Shown one piece after another: positions 9,230 through 18,574 of a stretch of DNA of 64,000 nucleotides. Numbering within the stretch: the first letter of the stretch is position 1; every line of letters begins with the position of its first letter. The notes beneath the pieces were generated by a model. The model ran no database searches and was not told the DNA's origin. It saw nothing but the letters and a program-made list of their open reading frames with translations. The position numbers and the translations under genes are program-made. The DNA comes from an uncultured Rhodospirillaceae bacterium (GTDB taxonomy: Bacteria > Pseudomonadota > Alphaproteobacteria > UBA8366), in NCBI GenBank assembly GCA_913043025.1, contig CAJWLM010000012.1:30418-94417 (forward strand). The letters run 5' to 3'.

Positions 9230-10044
9230 TTCCTAGTTCTGGAATCACGATCCAACAAAAGTTCGGGGTCCAACCGTCGTTTGAATAGGTTAATACGCCA
9301 ATCTAAATGTGGCCCGGTAGCCCTGCCGCTAGCTCCTATTGTGCCGATTACGTCGCCTCGCGTGATACGCTGGCCTTCTTTCACAGCAATTGACTTTAGG
9401 TGCAACAATGCGGACGAAACACCGTGGCCATGGTCTATTATCACTGTGCCGCCGGACAAATACATATCGTTGTGTACCATTCGTACTATACCCGAGTTGG
9501 GGCTCACAACCTTTGTCCCCATTGGTGCAGCTATGTCGATGCCGTAATGAGGTCTTTTAGGTAAACCGTTAAGAACTCGTTGACTGCCATAAACACCACT
9601 TACTCTCCCAATAGCGGGCCACACCCAACTTTGAAGGAAATGGATTTCTGGCGTGTCTATCTTGCGCGCCTTAGATACTTGCTTAGCCTCAAATTTTATC
9701 CTAGCTAGCACTTTCCTCGGAGGCGACACCTTTGAAGAGGGTAAGCCTGTTATCTTTTCGATTTTATATTTCCGCTTGGCAATTGATAGAGTCTTGTGAA
9801 TAACTTGATCATTTTTATGTATAAGTTTGAGATGTGCGATTGGTTTGGCATCGCGATTGAATCCTATTACAAAAGTCCCTTTTGGTGAGACACGTATTTT
9901 TTTTCCATTGAAAATAACTATCGTTTTTGCTGTGGTGTGTCCGATTACAAGGCCACCCTGGGTGAAGTGGCCATTGAGTGTGAGAGATTCCGCCGCACAC
10001 GAGAAAAACAAGATGGGAAGTACCCAACAGATAATGCGGTTCAA
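9226..10044 (-). CDS. Secreted M23 family metallopeptidase with atypical HxD motif
   Basis: A 272-residue protein with an N-terminal hydrophobic signal (about residues 1-19), a beta-rich middle and a LytM/M23 domain from about residue 140. Visible motifs are HYGID (His166, Asp170), LLHLKS (His215) and GPHLDW (His246, Asp248). In classic M23 enzymes the last motif is HxH, where the second His binds zinc; here it is Asp. Whether the protein is an active peptidoglycan endopeptidase is therefore open; such variants may still be active or act as regulators. Its ATG overlaps the xseA stop (ATGA), so it is probably co-transcribed with xseA. Confidence 0.88.
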   Translation of the reverse strand: MNRIICWVLPILFFSCAAESLTLNGHFTQGGLVIGHTTAKTIVIFNGKKIRVSPKGTFVIGFNRDAKPIAHLKLIHKNDQVIHKTLSIAKRKYKIEKITGLPSSKVSPPRKVLARIKFEAKQVSKARKIDTPEIHFLQSWVWPAIGRVSGVYGSQRVLNGLPKRPHYGIDIAAPMGTKVVSPNSGIVRMVHNDMYLSGGTVIIDHGHGVSSALLHLKSIAVKEGQRITRGDVIGTIGASGRATGPHLDWRINLFKRRLDPELLLDRDSRTRN

Positions 10045-11453
10045 AGCAGCTCTCCTTGGTGTTTGTCGGGATCAGATGAGACACTGAGTCTTTTTTCTTT
10101 TTTCTGCAGGCCGTCGTTAATAACTGCATTTTTTTTCCCGTCGGTGAATTCCACAACGACCGGCATCCCAGAAGTAGCTGCAGCGGCTGAAGTTATTGGG
10201 TTGCCATTTTTGTCCCATATCACTGTATAGCCGCGATCAATAATACGCTTGAAGGAAACGCTTTCCAGAAGCTCGCTGGACGCTTTGAGCTGTTGAACCC
10301 GTCGCTGTGTTAAGTGACGTCCTGCTTGGCGCAGTGTCTCAGTTTCTCGCGATAACCTTTTCGCATCATTGTTAATGATTTGCTGTGGTGCCTTATTATG
10401 GCGACCTAATGACGATAAAGACTCCTGCAGCGTTTTTATAAGTCGGATACTTCCTTGTTCTAGGCGCTCTATGGCAATATCTAGCCTTTGATTATGGCCT
10501 GCTAGCAACATTTTCAGATCTGGAAGACCGCGGCAGAGCCCCTCAAGCCGGATACGATTTTCGTTACTCTCTCGGACCATAGCTGAAAGATGGCGGCGGC
10601 CTAAACTTATGACTGTTGCCATAAGCTCGTTCCGCACAGGTACGGCTATCTCCGCCGCTGCAGTTGGCGTCGGCGCCCGCTGATCTGCGGCATAATCTAT
10701 TAGTGTCGTATCGGTTTCGTGACCTACCGCAGAAATCAGCGGTATCCTGGACCCTGAGGCTGCTCGAACTACGATTTCTTCGTTGAAGGGCCACATGTCT
10801 TCAAGGCTACCCCCGCCACGTGCTACAATCAAAAGATCTATAGGTTGAAGCTGGCCGTCATGATTCAAAGCATTGAAACCATTAATTGCATCGGCTATTT
10901 GCTGCGCTGCTTTTTCTCCCTGCACTAGCACCGGCCAAAGCAGAATGTCACGCGGGAATCGATCATCTATTCTATGTAATATATCGCGGATAACTGATCC
11001 TGTTGGAGAAGTAATTACGCCAATCCGAGTAGGCAGAAAAGGTAAGGGTTGTTTTTTTTCTTTATCAAATAAACCTTCTTCAGCAAGTTTTTTTCGACGG
11101 TTTTCAAGTAGCTTGAGGAGGGCACCCTCGCCTGCAACCTCTATTTGCTCCAGGACTATTTGATACTTTGACTGCTGAGCATAGGTTGTAATTTTTCCTG
11201 TAGCTATCACTTCAAGCCCATCCTCAGGCTTTGCATCCAAGCGGTTAACCACACCGCGCCAGCAAACGCCACTTATTACAGCGTTGTCATCTTTCAGAGT
11301 CATGTAGATGTGGCCAGAGGCCGCACGTTTTAAGCCTGATATTTCTCCTCGCACACGCACATGACCGTACGAGGACTCGACAGTGCGTTTGAGTGCTGCA
11401 GAAAGTTCCGAGACAGAATATTCCGCTTTATTTGAAACAATGTTACCGTTCAT
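10041..11453 (-). CDS. xseA: Exodeoxyribonuclease VII large subunit
   Basis: The catalytic large subunit of exonuclease VII, which degrades single-stranded DNA from both ends. The N-terminal OB-fold (about residues 10-105, with GHVRVRGEISG and SGHIYMTLKD) precedes the nuclease domain, seen in GVITSPTGSVIRDI, PVLVQGEKAA, IVARGGGSLEDMWPFN and SAVGHETD. The C-terminal part is helical and charged, as usual. The small subunit xseB is not nearby. The following M23 gene overlaps by 4 bases. It is divergent from purD across 83 bases. Confidence 0.95.
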   Translation of the reverse strand: MNGNIVSNKAEYSVSELSAALKRTVESSYGHVRVRGEISGLKRAASGHIYMTLKDDNAVISGVCWRGVVNRLDAKPEDGLEVIATGKITTYAQQSKYQIVLEQIEVAGEGALLKLLENRRKKLAEEGLFDKEKKQPLPFLPTRIGVITSPTGSVIRDILHRIDDRFPRDILLWPVLVQGEKAAQQIADAINGFNALNHDGQLQPIDLLIVARGGGSLEDMWPFNEEIVVRAASGSRIPLISAVGHETDTTLIDYAADQRAPTPTAAAEIAVPVRNELMATVISLGRRHLSAMVRESNENRIRLEGLCRGLPDLKMLLAGHNQRLDIAIERLEQGSIRLIKTLQESLSSLGRHNKAPQQIINNDAKRLSRETETLRQAGRHLTQRRVQQLKASSELLESVSFKRIIDRGYTVIWDKNGNPITSAAAATSGMPVVVEFTDGKKNAVINDGLQKKEKRLSVSSDPDKHQGELL

Positions 11454-11536
11454 ATTTAATATCGGGAAAAGTAATCCATGGTTGTCTGTTATATGATATG
11501 TAGAATGCAGGTACTTTGCAAAGGCAGAACTTTAAA

Positions 11537-12826
11537 ATGAAGCTTTTGGTTGTAGGTTCAGGAGGGCGCGAACACTCACTGTGTTGGGCGTTGTCGGGAT
11601 CGCCGTTAAGCGAAGTGATATATTGTGCTCCCGGTAACGCTGGGATAGCAGAAGTGGCTGAATGTGTTGACATAAGTCCAGATGACATCGACTCATTGGT
11701 CGATTTTACGAAGACAAATCATATAGACTTCGTTTTAGTTGGCCCGGAAGCGCCGTTGGTAAACGGATTGGTAGACCGTTTAAAAAATATTGGAGTGAGA
11801 TGTTTTGGGCCAACGGCGTCTGCAGCCCAGTTAGAAGGCTCGAAGAGATTTACAAAATCACTTTGCGAGAAGTACAGCATCCCAACAGCGTCTTACCGTC
11901 ACTTCAGCCAAATCGAAGATGCTCGTTCGTATATCAACGAGAAGGGCGCTCCAATAGTTGTCAAGGCTGATGGCTTAGCTGCCGGCAAGGGCGTGACAGT
12001 AGCCATGAATATTGAAGAAGCATTGGCTGCAGCAGAAGATGCTCTTGTTGGGGATCGTTTCGGAAATGCTGGGGCATCCATTGTAGTTGAAGAATATCTT
12101 TCCGGAGAAGAAGTCAGTATTTTCGCTCTGTGCGATGGAGATAACGTTTTAATGCTCGCTTCCGCTCAAGATCATAAGGCCGTTGGCGATGGAGACACTG
12201 GCCCTAACACCGGTGGGATGGGAGCATATAGTCCGGCGCCTATTATGACAGATGTACTTCAGGCAGAAATAGGGGATCAAATTATCTCCCGTACGGTCTC
12301 TGCCATGAAATCAGAGGGAATACCTTATACGGGTGTTCTGTTTGCTGGGATAATGATCACTGACAGCGGACCCAAACTTATTGAATTTAATGTTCGCTTT
12401 GGAGATCCAGAGTGCCAAGTGCTTATGATGCGTTTAAAGTCAGACTTGTTACCAGCGCTTATTGCGGCAGCTGATGGAGAGCTTAAAGATTTTGATCTAC
12501 GTTGGCATAACCAAGTAGCGCTGACGGTTGTACTAGCTTCTAAGGGTTATCCCAATAAGTTTAAGCAGCCAACAGAGATTAGCAATCTTGAAAGTATTTC
12601 AGTGATGGAGGATGTTAAGTTGTTCCATGCCGGCACAGCCCGTGACTCAAGTGGAAAGTTGCAGGCAGTCGGTGGTAGAGCCTTAAACGTCACTGCTGTT
12701 GGTGAAACCGTCACTGAAGCACAACAAAAAGCATATAAAGCGGCCAATGCTATTGATTGGCCAAATGGGTTTTACAGGCGCGATATTGGATGGCGTGCGG
12801 TGGCACGTGAAATAAAAAAAATCTAG
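11537..12826 (+). CDS. purD: Phosphoribosylamine-glycine ligase (GAR synthetase)
   Basis: PurD catalyses the second step of de novo purine synthesis, joining phosphoribosylamine and glycine with ATP. The 429-residue protein starts MKLLVVGSGGREH, the standard N-terminus, and has the ATP-grasp domain from about residue 105, with IVVKADGLAAGKGV, GPNTGGMGAYSPAP and FNVRFGDPECQ. A TTG at 11516 would add seven residues, but the ATG at 11537 matches the family. It ends one base before the convergent tadA stop. It is not linked to other purine genes here. Confidence 0.96.
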   Translation: MKLLVVGSGGREHSLCWALSGSPLSEVIYCAPGNAGIAEVAECVDISPDDIDSLVDFTKTNHIDFVLVGPEAPLVNGLVDRLKNIGVRCFGPTASAAQLEGSKRFTKSLCEKYSIPTASYRHFSQIEDARSYINEKGAPIVVKADGLAAGKGVTVAMNIEEALAAAEDALVGDRFGNAGASIVVEEYLSGEEVSIFALCDGDNVLMLASAQDHKAVGDGDTGPNTGGMGAYSPAPIMTDVLQAEIGDQIISRTVSAMKSEGIPYTGVLFAGIMITDSGPKLIEFNVRFGDPECQVLMMRLKSDLLPALIAAADGELKDFDLRWHNQVALTVVLASKGYPNKFKQPTEISNLESISVMEDVKLFHAGTARDSSGKLQAVGGRALNVTAVGETVTEAQQKAYKAANAIDWPNGFYRRDIGWRAVAREIKKI

Positions 12827-12827
12827 A

Positions 12828-13286
12828 TTACCGTTTATTACGAAAAAATGCTGTTAGTAATTTATGTGATTCAGTCTCCTGTATACCCCCGTATATTTCG
12901 GGCACATGGTGGCAGCTCGAATGGTCGAAAAATTTAACCCCATTTTCTACCGCACCACCTTTAATGTCCATAGCACCAAAATAAAGTCGTCGAAGGCGTG
13001 CATGTGAAATTGCGCCGGCGCACATCGTGCACGGTTCAAGTGTCACGTAAATATCACAACCTTCTAACCGTTTTTGACCTAATATTGCACAAGCCTTGCG
13101 AATGGCTAGAATTTCAGCATGTGCGGTTGGATCATGCAGCTGTTCGACACGATTACTGGCCCGAGCGATGATCTTGCCTGTATTTCCGTCGACAATGACT
13201 GCCCCAACCGGAACCTCATCGCGAGGTACTGCGCTTTCAGCCTCGCGAAGTGCAATGTTCATATTCAGCGAATAAAGTCTATTCAT
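12828..13286 (-). CDS. tadA: tRNA adenosine(34) deaminase
   Basis: A 152-residue cytidine/deoxycytidylate-type deaminase. Zinc-site residues are His56 and the catalytic Glu58 in AHAEI, and Cys86/Cys89 in EPCTMCAGA. TadA converts A34 to inosine in the anticodon of tRNA-Arg(ACG). The motif VPVGAVIV and the tail region ENGVKFFDHSSCHHVPEIYGG fit TadA rather than a metabolic cytosine deaminase. It is divergent from the pseudouridine synthase gene across 73 bases, an arrangement seen in related bacteria. Confidence 0.92.
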   Translation of the reverse strand: MNRLYSLNMNIALREAESAVPRDEVPVGAVIVDGNTGKIIARASNRVEQLHDPTAHAEILAIRKACAILGQKRLEGCDIYVTLEPCTMCAGAISHARLRRLYFGAMDIKGGAVENGVKFFDHSSCHHVPEIYGGIQETESHKLLTAFFRNKR

Positions 13287-13359
13287 TGCTGGAATTTGCC
13301 TTCATTACGAGTACATGGTCAAGCAAGCTTATTCATTGCGTCTACGCAAATAACGCCAT

Positions 13360-14178
13360 ATGTATCGATACATGGAAAAAATGATGAAGTGGAACGCCCA
13401 GCCCGCGCGAATTGCCAAAGTTATCGCCAGGGCTGGGTTGTGTTCACGCCGCGAAGCCGAGCGCTGGATCAAGGCTGGGCGTGTCACGATTAACGGTGAA
13501 GTATGGAAAGACCCAGCAATAAATATTGACACTATTGATGGTGTGGAAGTTGATGGTGTTGCGTTACCCGTTAATGAACCCGTGCGTGTTTGGCGTTACC
13601 ACAAGCCAGTTGGTTTGCTGACAACGGAAAGAGACCCGGAAAAACGGAAAACAATCTTTGATTTTTTGCCATCTGACTTGCCCAGAGTCATATCGGTTGG
13701 CCGGCTCGATGTGAATTCTGAAGGTTTGTTGTTGCTCACAAATGATGGAGAATTATCGCGCCAATTTGAATTACCTGCCATGGGCTGGGAAAGGCACTAC
13801 CGCGTGCGAGTATTTGGCCGGCCACAGAAGGATTCATTGAGAGCGTTAGCGAATGGTATATCCGTGGCAGGTATTCGTTATGCTCCTATAGATGTAAAAT
13901 TAGATGATCGATCTGGCGCAAATGGTTGGCTCACAATGACTTTGAGGGAAGGTAAAAATCGCGAAATTCGAAAGGTTTGTGAGTATTTTGGGTGGCGGGT
14001 TAACCGCTTAATCAGGATAGGTTATGGCCCTTTTGAGTTAGGTAACTTGAAACGTGGCGAAATAGAGGAAGTGCTTCCCAGGAAGTTAGCAGAACACATT
14101 GAGCCGAAAATTATTTCGCATATGGAGAAGAGAGAGAAAGGAATAAATCAAAACGATAAAAAAGTTAGGCGAATTTAA
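13360..14178 (+). CDS. rluB: 23S rRNA pseudouridine synthase, RluB/RsuA family
   Basis: A 272-residue RsuA/RluB/E/F-family enzyme with an S4 domain at the N-terminus (RIAKVIARAGLCSRREAERW, about residues 17-36). The catalytic motif is GRLDVNSEGLLLLTNDG, whose Asp is the nucleophile. REGKNREIRKVCEYFGW is the conserved C-terminal block. It probably makes Psi2605 in 23S rRNA; RluB is the best fit among paralogues. Starts at 13360, 13372, 13381 and 13384 are all possible in frame. The stop overlaps the rsmD ATG as TAATG, so the two rRNA modification genes are coupled. Confidence 0.88.
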   Translation: MYRYMEKMMKWNAQPARIAKVIARAGLCSRREAERWIKAGRVTINGEVWKDPAINIDTIDGVEVDGVALPVNEPVRVWRYHKPVGLLTTERDPEKRKTIFDFLPSDLPRVISVGRLDVNSEGLLLLTNDGELSRQFELPAMGWERHYRVRVFGRPQKDSLRALANGISVAGIRYAPIDVKLDDRSGANGWLTMTLREGKNREIRKVCEYFGWRVNRLIRIGYGPFELGNLKRGEIEEVLPRKLAEHIEPKIISHMEKREKGINQNDKKVRRI

Positions 14179-14744
14179 TGCGTCTCGTGGCAGGGAAACA
14201 TAAAGGAAGAGCTTTAGTTGCACCCTCTGGCATTGGCGTGCGTCCAACGAGCGATAAGGTGCGGGAGTCTTTGTTCAATGTTCTTGCTCATGGTGGGTAC
14301 CGTGCCGGAGAGCAGTCAGTGCTAGAAAATGCAAGCGTACTAGATGCCTTCGCCGGCAGTGGAGCTTTGGGTTTTGAAGCCCTGAGTAGGGGAGCTGCTG
14401 AATGTATTTTCATGGAAAAGGCTGAGGCTGCTTTAGAAGCGATTAAAAAAAATTCTTTCGAACTGGGTGAAACCTCTCGTGTTCGTGTGCTGCGAACTGA
14501 TGCGACAAATCCGCCTTCTAACACGGAACCGGTAGATTTGTTATTTCTCGATCCTCCATATAAAGGGATGTTATTGCTGTCGGCTCTTACAGGCCTCTTA
14601 GCTGCAAATTGGGTGGGAGTGGACACAGTTTGTTGCGCAGAACTTGATGCATATGATGAATTTAGCATTCCATCCAACATGGAGTTACTTCTGGAGCGTC
14701 AATACGGGCGAACTCGCATAATAATTCTGAAGGTTGCTTGCTAG
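14178..14744 (+). CDS. rsmD: 16S rRNA (guanine(966)-N2)-methyltransferase
   Basis: A 188-residue SAM-dependent methyltransferase. It begins MRLVAGKHKGR followed by RPTSDKVRESLFNVL, the RsmD signature. The SAM-binding motif I is LDAFAGSGALGFEALSRGA, and the catalytic motif is LFLDPPY. It modifies G966 of 16S rRNA in the P-site region. It is coupled to rluB upstream and overlaps the convergent mutL by 4 bases. Confidence 0.94.
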   Translation: MRLVAGKHKGRALVAPSGIGVRPTSDKVRESLFNVLAHGGYRAGEQSVLENASVLDAFAGSGALGFEALSRGAAECIFMEKAEAALEAIKKNSFELGETSRVRVLRTDATNPPSNTEPVDLLFLDPPYKGMLLLSALTGLLAANWVGVDTVCCAELDAYDEFSIPSNMELLLERQYGRTRIIILKVAC

Positions 14745-16528
14745 CGTCTCCCGAATAATTTCTCGATATCTGACAATTGAAGCTTTATGTGAGTAGGGCG
14801 ACCATGATTACATTGGCCAGAGTGAGGTGTGATTTCCATCTCCCGCAAAAGTGCATTCATCTCTGAAGCATTGAGAATGCGTCCCGCACGAACGCTGCCA
14901 TGGCAAGCCATCGTACTGCACACCTGTTCGAGTTTTTCCTTGAGTGAAAATGACTCCCCAAGTTCACTGAGTTCATCGGCTAGATCCTTGACTAATTCCT
15001 TAATGTTTGTATGACCCAATAACTCTGGAACTTCACGTACGAGAACTGCGCTCTCGCCAAATGCTTCTAGTGTCAAACCAAACTCTGCCAACTCTGATGA
15101 ACGGTCCGTAAGCAAAGCAGCTTCGGCTGAATTGAGTTCAACAACCTCAGGGATTAAAAGACCCTGCCGGGCCACGCCACTAACTGCCAGGTCCTTTTTT
15201 AATCGCTCATAAACTAATCTCTCATGTGCAGCATGCTGATCGACTATCACAATTCCGTCATGTGTCTCAGCGACAACATAGGTTGTATGGAACTGAGCGC
15301 GCGCTGCTCCCAAAGGATAGTTTAAAGTTATGGATGAGATATCTGGGTCTGGAGCTCTTGCGGCAGGTCCTAAATCTCCTCCTTCTCCGAGATCAGTTTG
15401 AGGCTCAAAAGTATCTCTTTTAAGAGATTGGGCTGATGATGTGGGATAACTCGGTTGGCCGCGGTTAGAAAACTCCGGGGATAGGAAAGTATCGATTGCT
15501 GCGTAGCTATTAGAAGAAGATGCCTGATGTCCTGCTTCTAAAAGTGCGTGCTTCAACGCTCTAACAATTAAACTGCGCACCGATTTTGGATCCCTGAATC
15601 GAACCTCGGATTTTGCGGGGTGTACATTTATGTCTACAAGGTGTGGATCAATTTGAAGATACAAGGCGACCAGCGGGTGGCGGTTTCGAGCCAGAAAATC
15701 TGCGTAGGACCCGCGCACTGCTCCTACTAAAAGTCGGTCAACGACAGGCCGATTATTAACAAAAAGATACTGCATTGCTCCATTGGCACGGTTAAAAGTT
15801 GGCACTCCAGCGAATCCAGTCACCTGCATTCCGGTTTTTTGGGCATCAATTGATAGCGCGTTTTCAGCAAATTCAGCGCCCATCACTGCTTTCAGTCGCG
15901 CCAACCGCATGCTTACTGGTTCACCTTTCCCAGCTATATATCGTAATCTAGGCCGACCATCGACCGTGAGCCGGAATCCCACCTCCGGGTGCGACATGGC
16001 AATGCGTTTAACAGCCTCGATAATTCGCTGAGACTCCGTTCTTTCAGTGCGAAGAAATTTGAGCCGCGCAGGAGTCGCATAAAACAAATCACGTACGACT
16101 GCCGTTGTGCCGCGCAAATGAGATGTAAGAGTTGGGCTTTTTACGACACCGCCCTCTACGTTGATCATCCAAGCCGCATCTTTTTGGCTGGCGCGGGATT
16201 GCAGAGAAAAGCGGCTTACAGCACCAATAGACGGTAGTGCTTCTCCTCGGAACCCAAGCGTTGTGATTGCTTGCAAATTATTATTTGGTAGTTTTGAAGT
16301 CGCATGACGCTCTATTGCGAGTTCGAGATCTTGACGGGTCATCCCAACACCATTGTCAGCGACTGACAACATTGATTTTCCCCCGTCTCGAACAGTTATT
16401 TCGATGTCACTTGCGCCTGCATCAATACTGTTTTCGACTAATTCCTTTGCCGCAGAGGCGGGTCTCTCAATCACTTCACCGGCGGCGATGCGATTTATAG
16501 TTTGTTCAGGTAGGCGCTTGATCAACAT
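14741..16528 (-). CDS. mutL: DNA mismatch repair protein MutL with endonuclease motif
   Basis: A 595-residue MutL. The N-terminal GHKL ATPase is shown by ELVENSIDAGASDIEI, DNGVGM and GFRGEALPSIG. A variable linker (about residues 345-390) leads to the C-terminal dimerisation domain. That domain carries DQHAAHERLVYE from residue 430, which fits the DQHA(x)2E(x)4E metal-binding endonuclease motif of bacteria that nick without MutH, plus ACHGSVRAG and CNHGRPT. This MutL should thus be an active nicking enzyme. Its ATG overlaps the pgi stop by 7 bases (ATGTTGA), so it is coupled to pgi. Confidence 0.95.
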   Translation of the reverse strand: MLIKRLPEQTINRIAAGEVIERPASAAKELVENSIDAGASDIEITVRDGGKSMLSVADNGVGMTRQDLELAIERHATSKLPNNNLQAITTLGFRGEALPSIGAVSRFSLQSRASQKDAAWMINVEGGVVKSPTLTSHLRGTTAVVRDLFYATPARLKFLRTERTESQRIIEAVKRIAMSHPEVGFRLTVDGRPRLRYIAGKGEPVSMRLARLKAVMGAEFAENALSIDAQKTGMQVTGFAGVPTFNRANGAMQYLFVNNRPVVDRLLVGAVRGSYADFLARNRHPLVALYLQIDPHLVDINVHPAKSEVRFRDPKSVRSLIVRALKHALLEAGHQASSSNSYAAIDTFLSPEFSNRGQPSYPTSSAQSLKRDTFEPQTDLGEGGDLGPAARAPDPDISSITLNYPLGAARAQFHTTYVVAETHDGIVIVDQHAAHERLVYERLKKDLAVSGVARQGLLIPEVVELNSAEAALLTDRSSELAEFGLTLEAFGESAVLVREVPELLGHTNIKELVKDLADELSELGESFSLKEKLEQVCSTMACHGSVRAGRILNASEMNALLREMEITPHSGQCNHGRPTHIKLQLSDIEKLFGRR

Positions 16529-17805
16529 TTGTCTGTGAATTTTTTAAGGTATTGTTTTGTTCGCGTTTTACCTTTTTCGACTGCAGGCTGGTTGAACGGG
16601 TCAACCTCTAACAAGTCAGCAGTGATTATCGTTTCCAGCATAAAATGCATCATGAGGGCACCTAATGTGGTCTCATTTAACTCACCTGTGGTTATCGTTC
16701 GAACCGGACGGTTTGCAGCCACAAGTGCGTCTATAGTTCCACGCTGGCTAGCGTTAATTAAATCCCCCAGTGTCCTTTGTTCCAGCGTGCCAAGGTCAAC
16801 GCCACCGGTTGCAGAAGCATTAACCAACATTCCGGAGTCCCTATAATCGTGCATTATTGCAGAAAATAATTTGTCTGATGGGCCATCAAGGTAGAGCTGT
16901 AGTTGGCTATGCTGGTCAACTGTACCTACAAAAGGCACGGGGGTCGCGCCGTAACCGTTCTTGCCGATACTCTCAGCCCATAGTTGTCTATACCACTGAC
17001 CAAACCAAAATAATTTATCGCTGTAAAACATTAGAATGTTTGTTGCTAATGTTGCGTGCTTTGCAGCGGCTAACTTAAGTGCGGCGCCCTGGGCTGGCGC
17101 ACTGTCGTGACGTTTTTTTCGGGTGTGAATAAGTGTGGTGGCGGCGCCTTTGCGGAACGAACCAACGTCGATACCAGCAATTAACGCCGGCAGAACTCCA
17201 ACTAGCGAAAATGCCGAAAAACGGCCGCCGATGTTCGGGTCGTGATTTAGAATATCAAAGTTTTTTTTGTGACCGATCTCTCTCAAAATACTGCTACGTT
17301 GTTGTGTGATGATTTTTACCCGGGCAGAGACCTGGCTTGGAGTCAAGCGCTCCTGAAACCACTGCAAAAATAAGTTGAATTGGGCTAGGGTTTCTGAGGT
17401 ATCACCAGACTTTGATATTACAATCAAACCCGTGGTGACGGGGTTTAAAACAGCAAAAAGTTCGGCAAATGTCACAGGATCAACATTATCGACGAAATGG
17501 AGGTTAGGCTTATCGCTCTTAGCAAACGCACAAATGCATTTTCCCCCTAGACTTGATCCACCAGTGCCGAGAATGACAACGTCGGTGAATTCACTTTGGA
17601 ACGCGTAAGCTATTTCTCTTAATTCCGGAAGATCATCTTTACACTCGACAACTCTCAAAGCGGACGGAATTTCTAATCCACCGTCCCCACATATACGGGC
17701 AACACTCCCCTCCAGAAGCATATTATATTTCTCGTTTAGGGGGTGCTTTAACCCGTTAAATGTGTAGCAATTTGAGACATCTTGATTATAGAGCATCATC
17801 ACCAT
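16522..17805 (-). CDS. pgi: Glucose-6-phosphate isomerase, short form
   Basis: Interconverts glucose-6-phosphate and fructose-6-phosphate. At 427 residues it is far shorter than the roughly 550-residue E. coli type and belongs with compact bacterial forms. Recognisable parts are the SIS-fold segments VILGTGGSSLGGK and VISKSGDTSETLAQF, GGRFSAFSLVGVLPA, and the active-site regions GKNGYGATPVP and VDQHSQLQLYLDGP. Three in-frame ATG/GTG codons lie within the first four codons, so the start could be 17805 or a few codons later. mutL overlaps its 3' end. Confidence 0.93.
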   Translation of the reverse strand: MVMMLYNQDVSNCYTFNGLKHPLNEKYNMLLEGSVARICGDGGLEIPSALRVVECKDDLPELREIAYAFQSEFTDVVILGTGGSSLGGKCICAFAKSDKPNLHFVDNVDPVTFAELFAVLNPVTTGLIVISKSGDTSETLAQFNLFLQWFQERLTPSQVSARVKIITQQRSSILREIGHKKNFDILNHDPNIGGRFSAFSLVGVLPALIAGIDVGSFRKGAATTLIHTRKKRHDSAPAQGAALKLAAAKHATLATNILMFYSDKLFWFGQWYRQLWAESIGKNGYGATPVPFVGTVDQHSQLQLYLDGPSDKLFSAIMHDYRDSGMLVNASATGGVDLGTLEQRTLGDLINASQRGTIDALVAANRPVRTITTGELNETTLGALMMHFMLETIITADLLEVDPFNQPAVEKGKTRTKQYLKKFTDKC

Positions 17806-17926
17806 CTATATTGCCCTGAGCTGGAGATCGTATGCAACAAGGTCTTGGAATCGGTACTAGCAGCGAATAAGCGGCCTTTAAAAGCTATATTATTGCAGGA
17901 AAGTTTGCGAATCGCACTTACCTTGC

Positions 17927-18574
17927 TCACCGCTCAGGGCAACTGTCATCAATAAGAGCTATGTATATCGTCGTTCCCTGTTGACAAAACGAGGTAACAG
18001 AGGGGGGGCCGCAAACGCATACACGGTCGCCCGGGCCGAAACCTCGCAATGGCCCTCCCAGGGTGAGTAAGCGTCCGTCACCTGTGCGCATAGCTTGGCA
18101 GGTGACACCCTCTTTTGTCAGTATTCCTTCATAACAATTATTTGAGGTCGATGTAGGTAGTATATTGCTTGCGCCAAATAATCGATTCCACCAATTGGCA
18201 TTCTTTTTTGAAGCGGGGGGGGGCGCGTAGCCCGGCACGGTATCCCCTTTGTGCAAATTGAGCTGTTGACGGTAATATTGGTCAACCAAAACTGGAGTTT
18301 TTTCAGAAGTTCTCGATTTTAATTCGCTAGAAATTCTCGCATGACGGTTCTGTTCACCTGAGTTAATTTTGCTATGAAGTCTTAAATCTGTGCTTTTGGT
18401 TTTTGAGATGGATTGCGCGGTATTTTGCTTCGCTGCATGTCGCTTATCGGCCGGCGGGGTTGCGTATTTACTTTTGGATTTGTTGTTAAAGTCGGGTCGG
18501 AATATGGAATTGGGATTGATCATACAACCAGATAGCAAAAATAAAATAAAGAACGCTGAGGATACGAACTTCAT
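17927..18574 (-). CDS. Uncharacterised lipoprotein with cysteine-rich C-terminal domain
   Basis: A 215-residue protein I cannot assign a function. The lipoprotein signal ends in lipobox LLSGC (Cys17). Residues about 25-135 are polar, rich in Lys/Ser/Thr and probably disordered, as in a linker crossing the periplasm. The C-terminal domain (about 140-210) has a regular beta pattern with five cysteines: NCYEGILT, VTCQAMR, DRVCVCGPP and SFCQQGTT. A similar domain occurs in short alphaproteobacterial proteins, from memory. Its ATG overlaps the accA stop (ATGA), so it is co-transcribed with accA; no functional tie is evident. Confidence 0.75.
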   Translation of the reverse strand: MKFVSSAFFILFLLSGCMINPNSIFRPDFNNKSKSKYATPPADKRHAAKQNTAQSISKTKSTDLRLHSKINSGEQNRHARISSELKSRTSEKTPVLVDQYYRQQLNLHKGDTVPGYAPPPASKKNANWWNRLFGASNILPTSTSNNCYEGILTKEGVTCQAMRTGDGRLLTLGGPLRGFGPGDRVCVCGPPSVTSFCQQGTTIYIALIDDSCPER

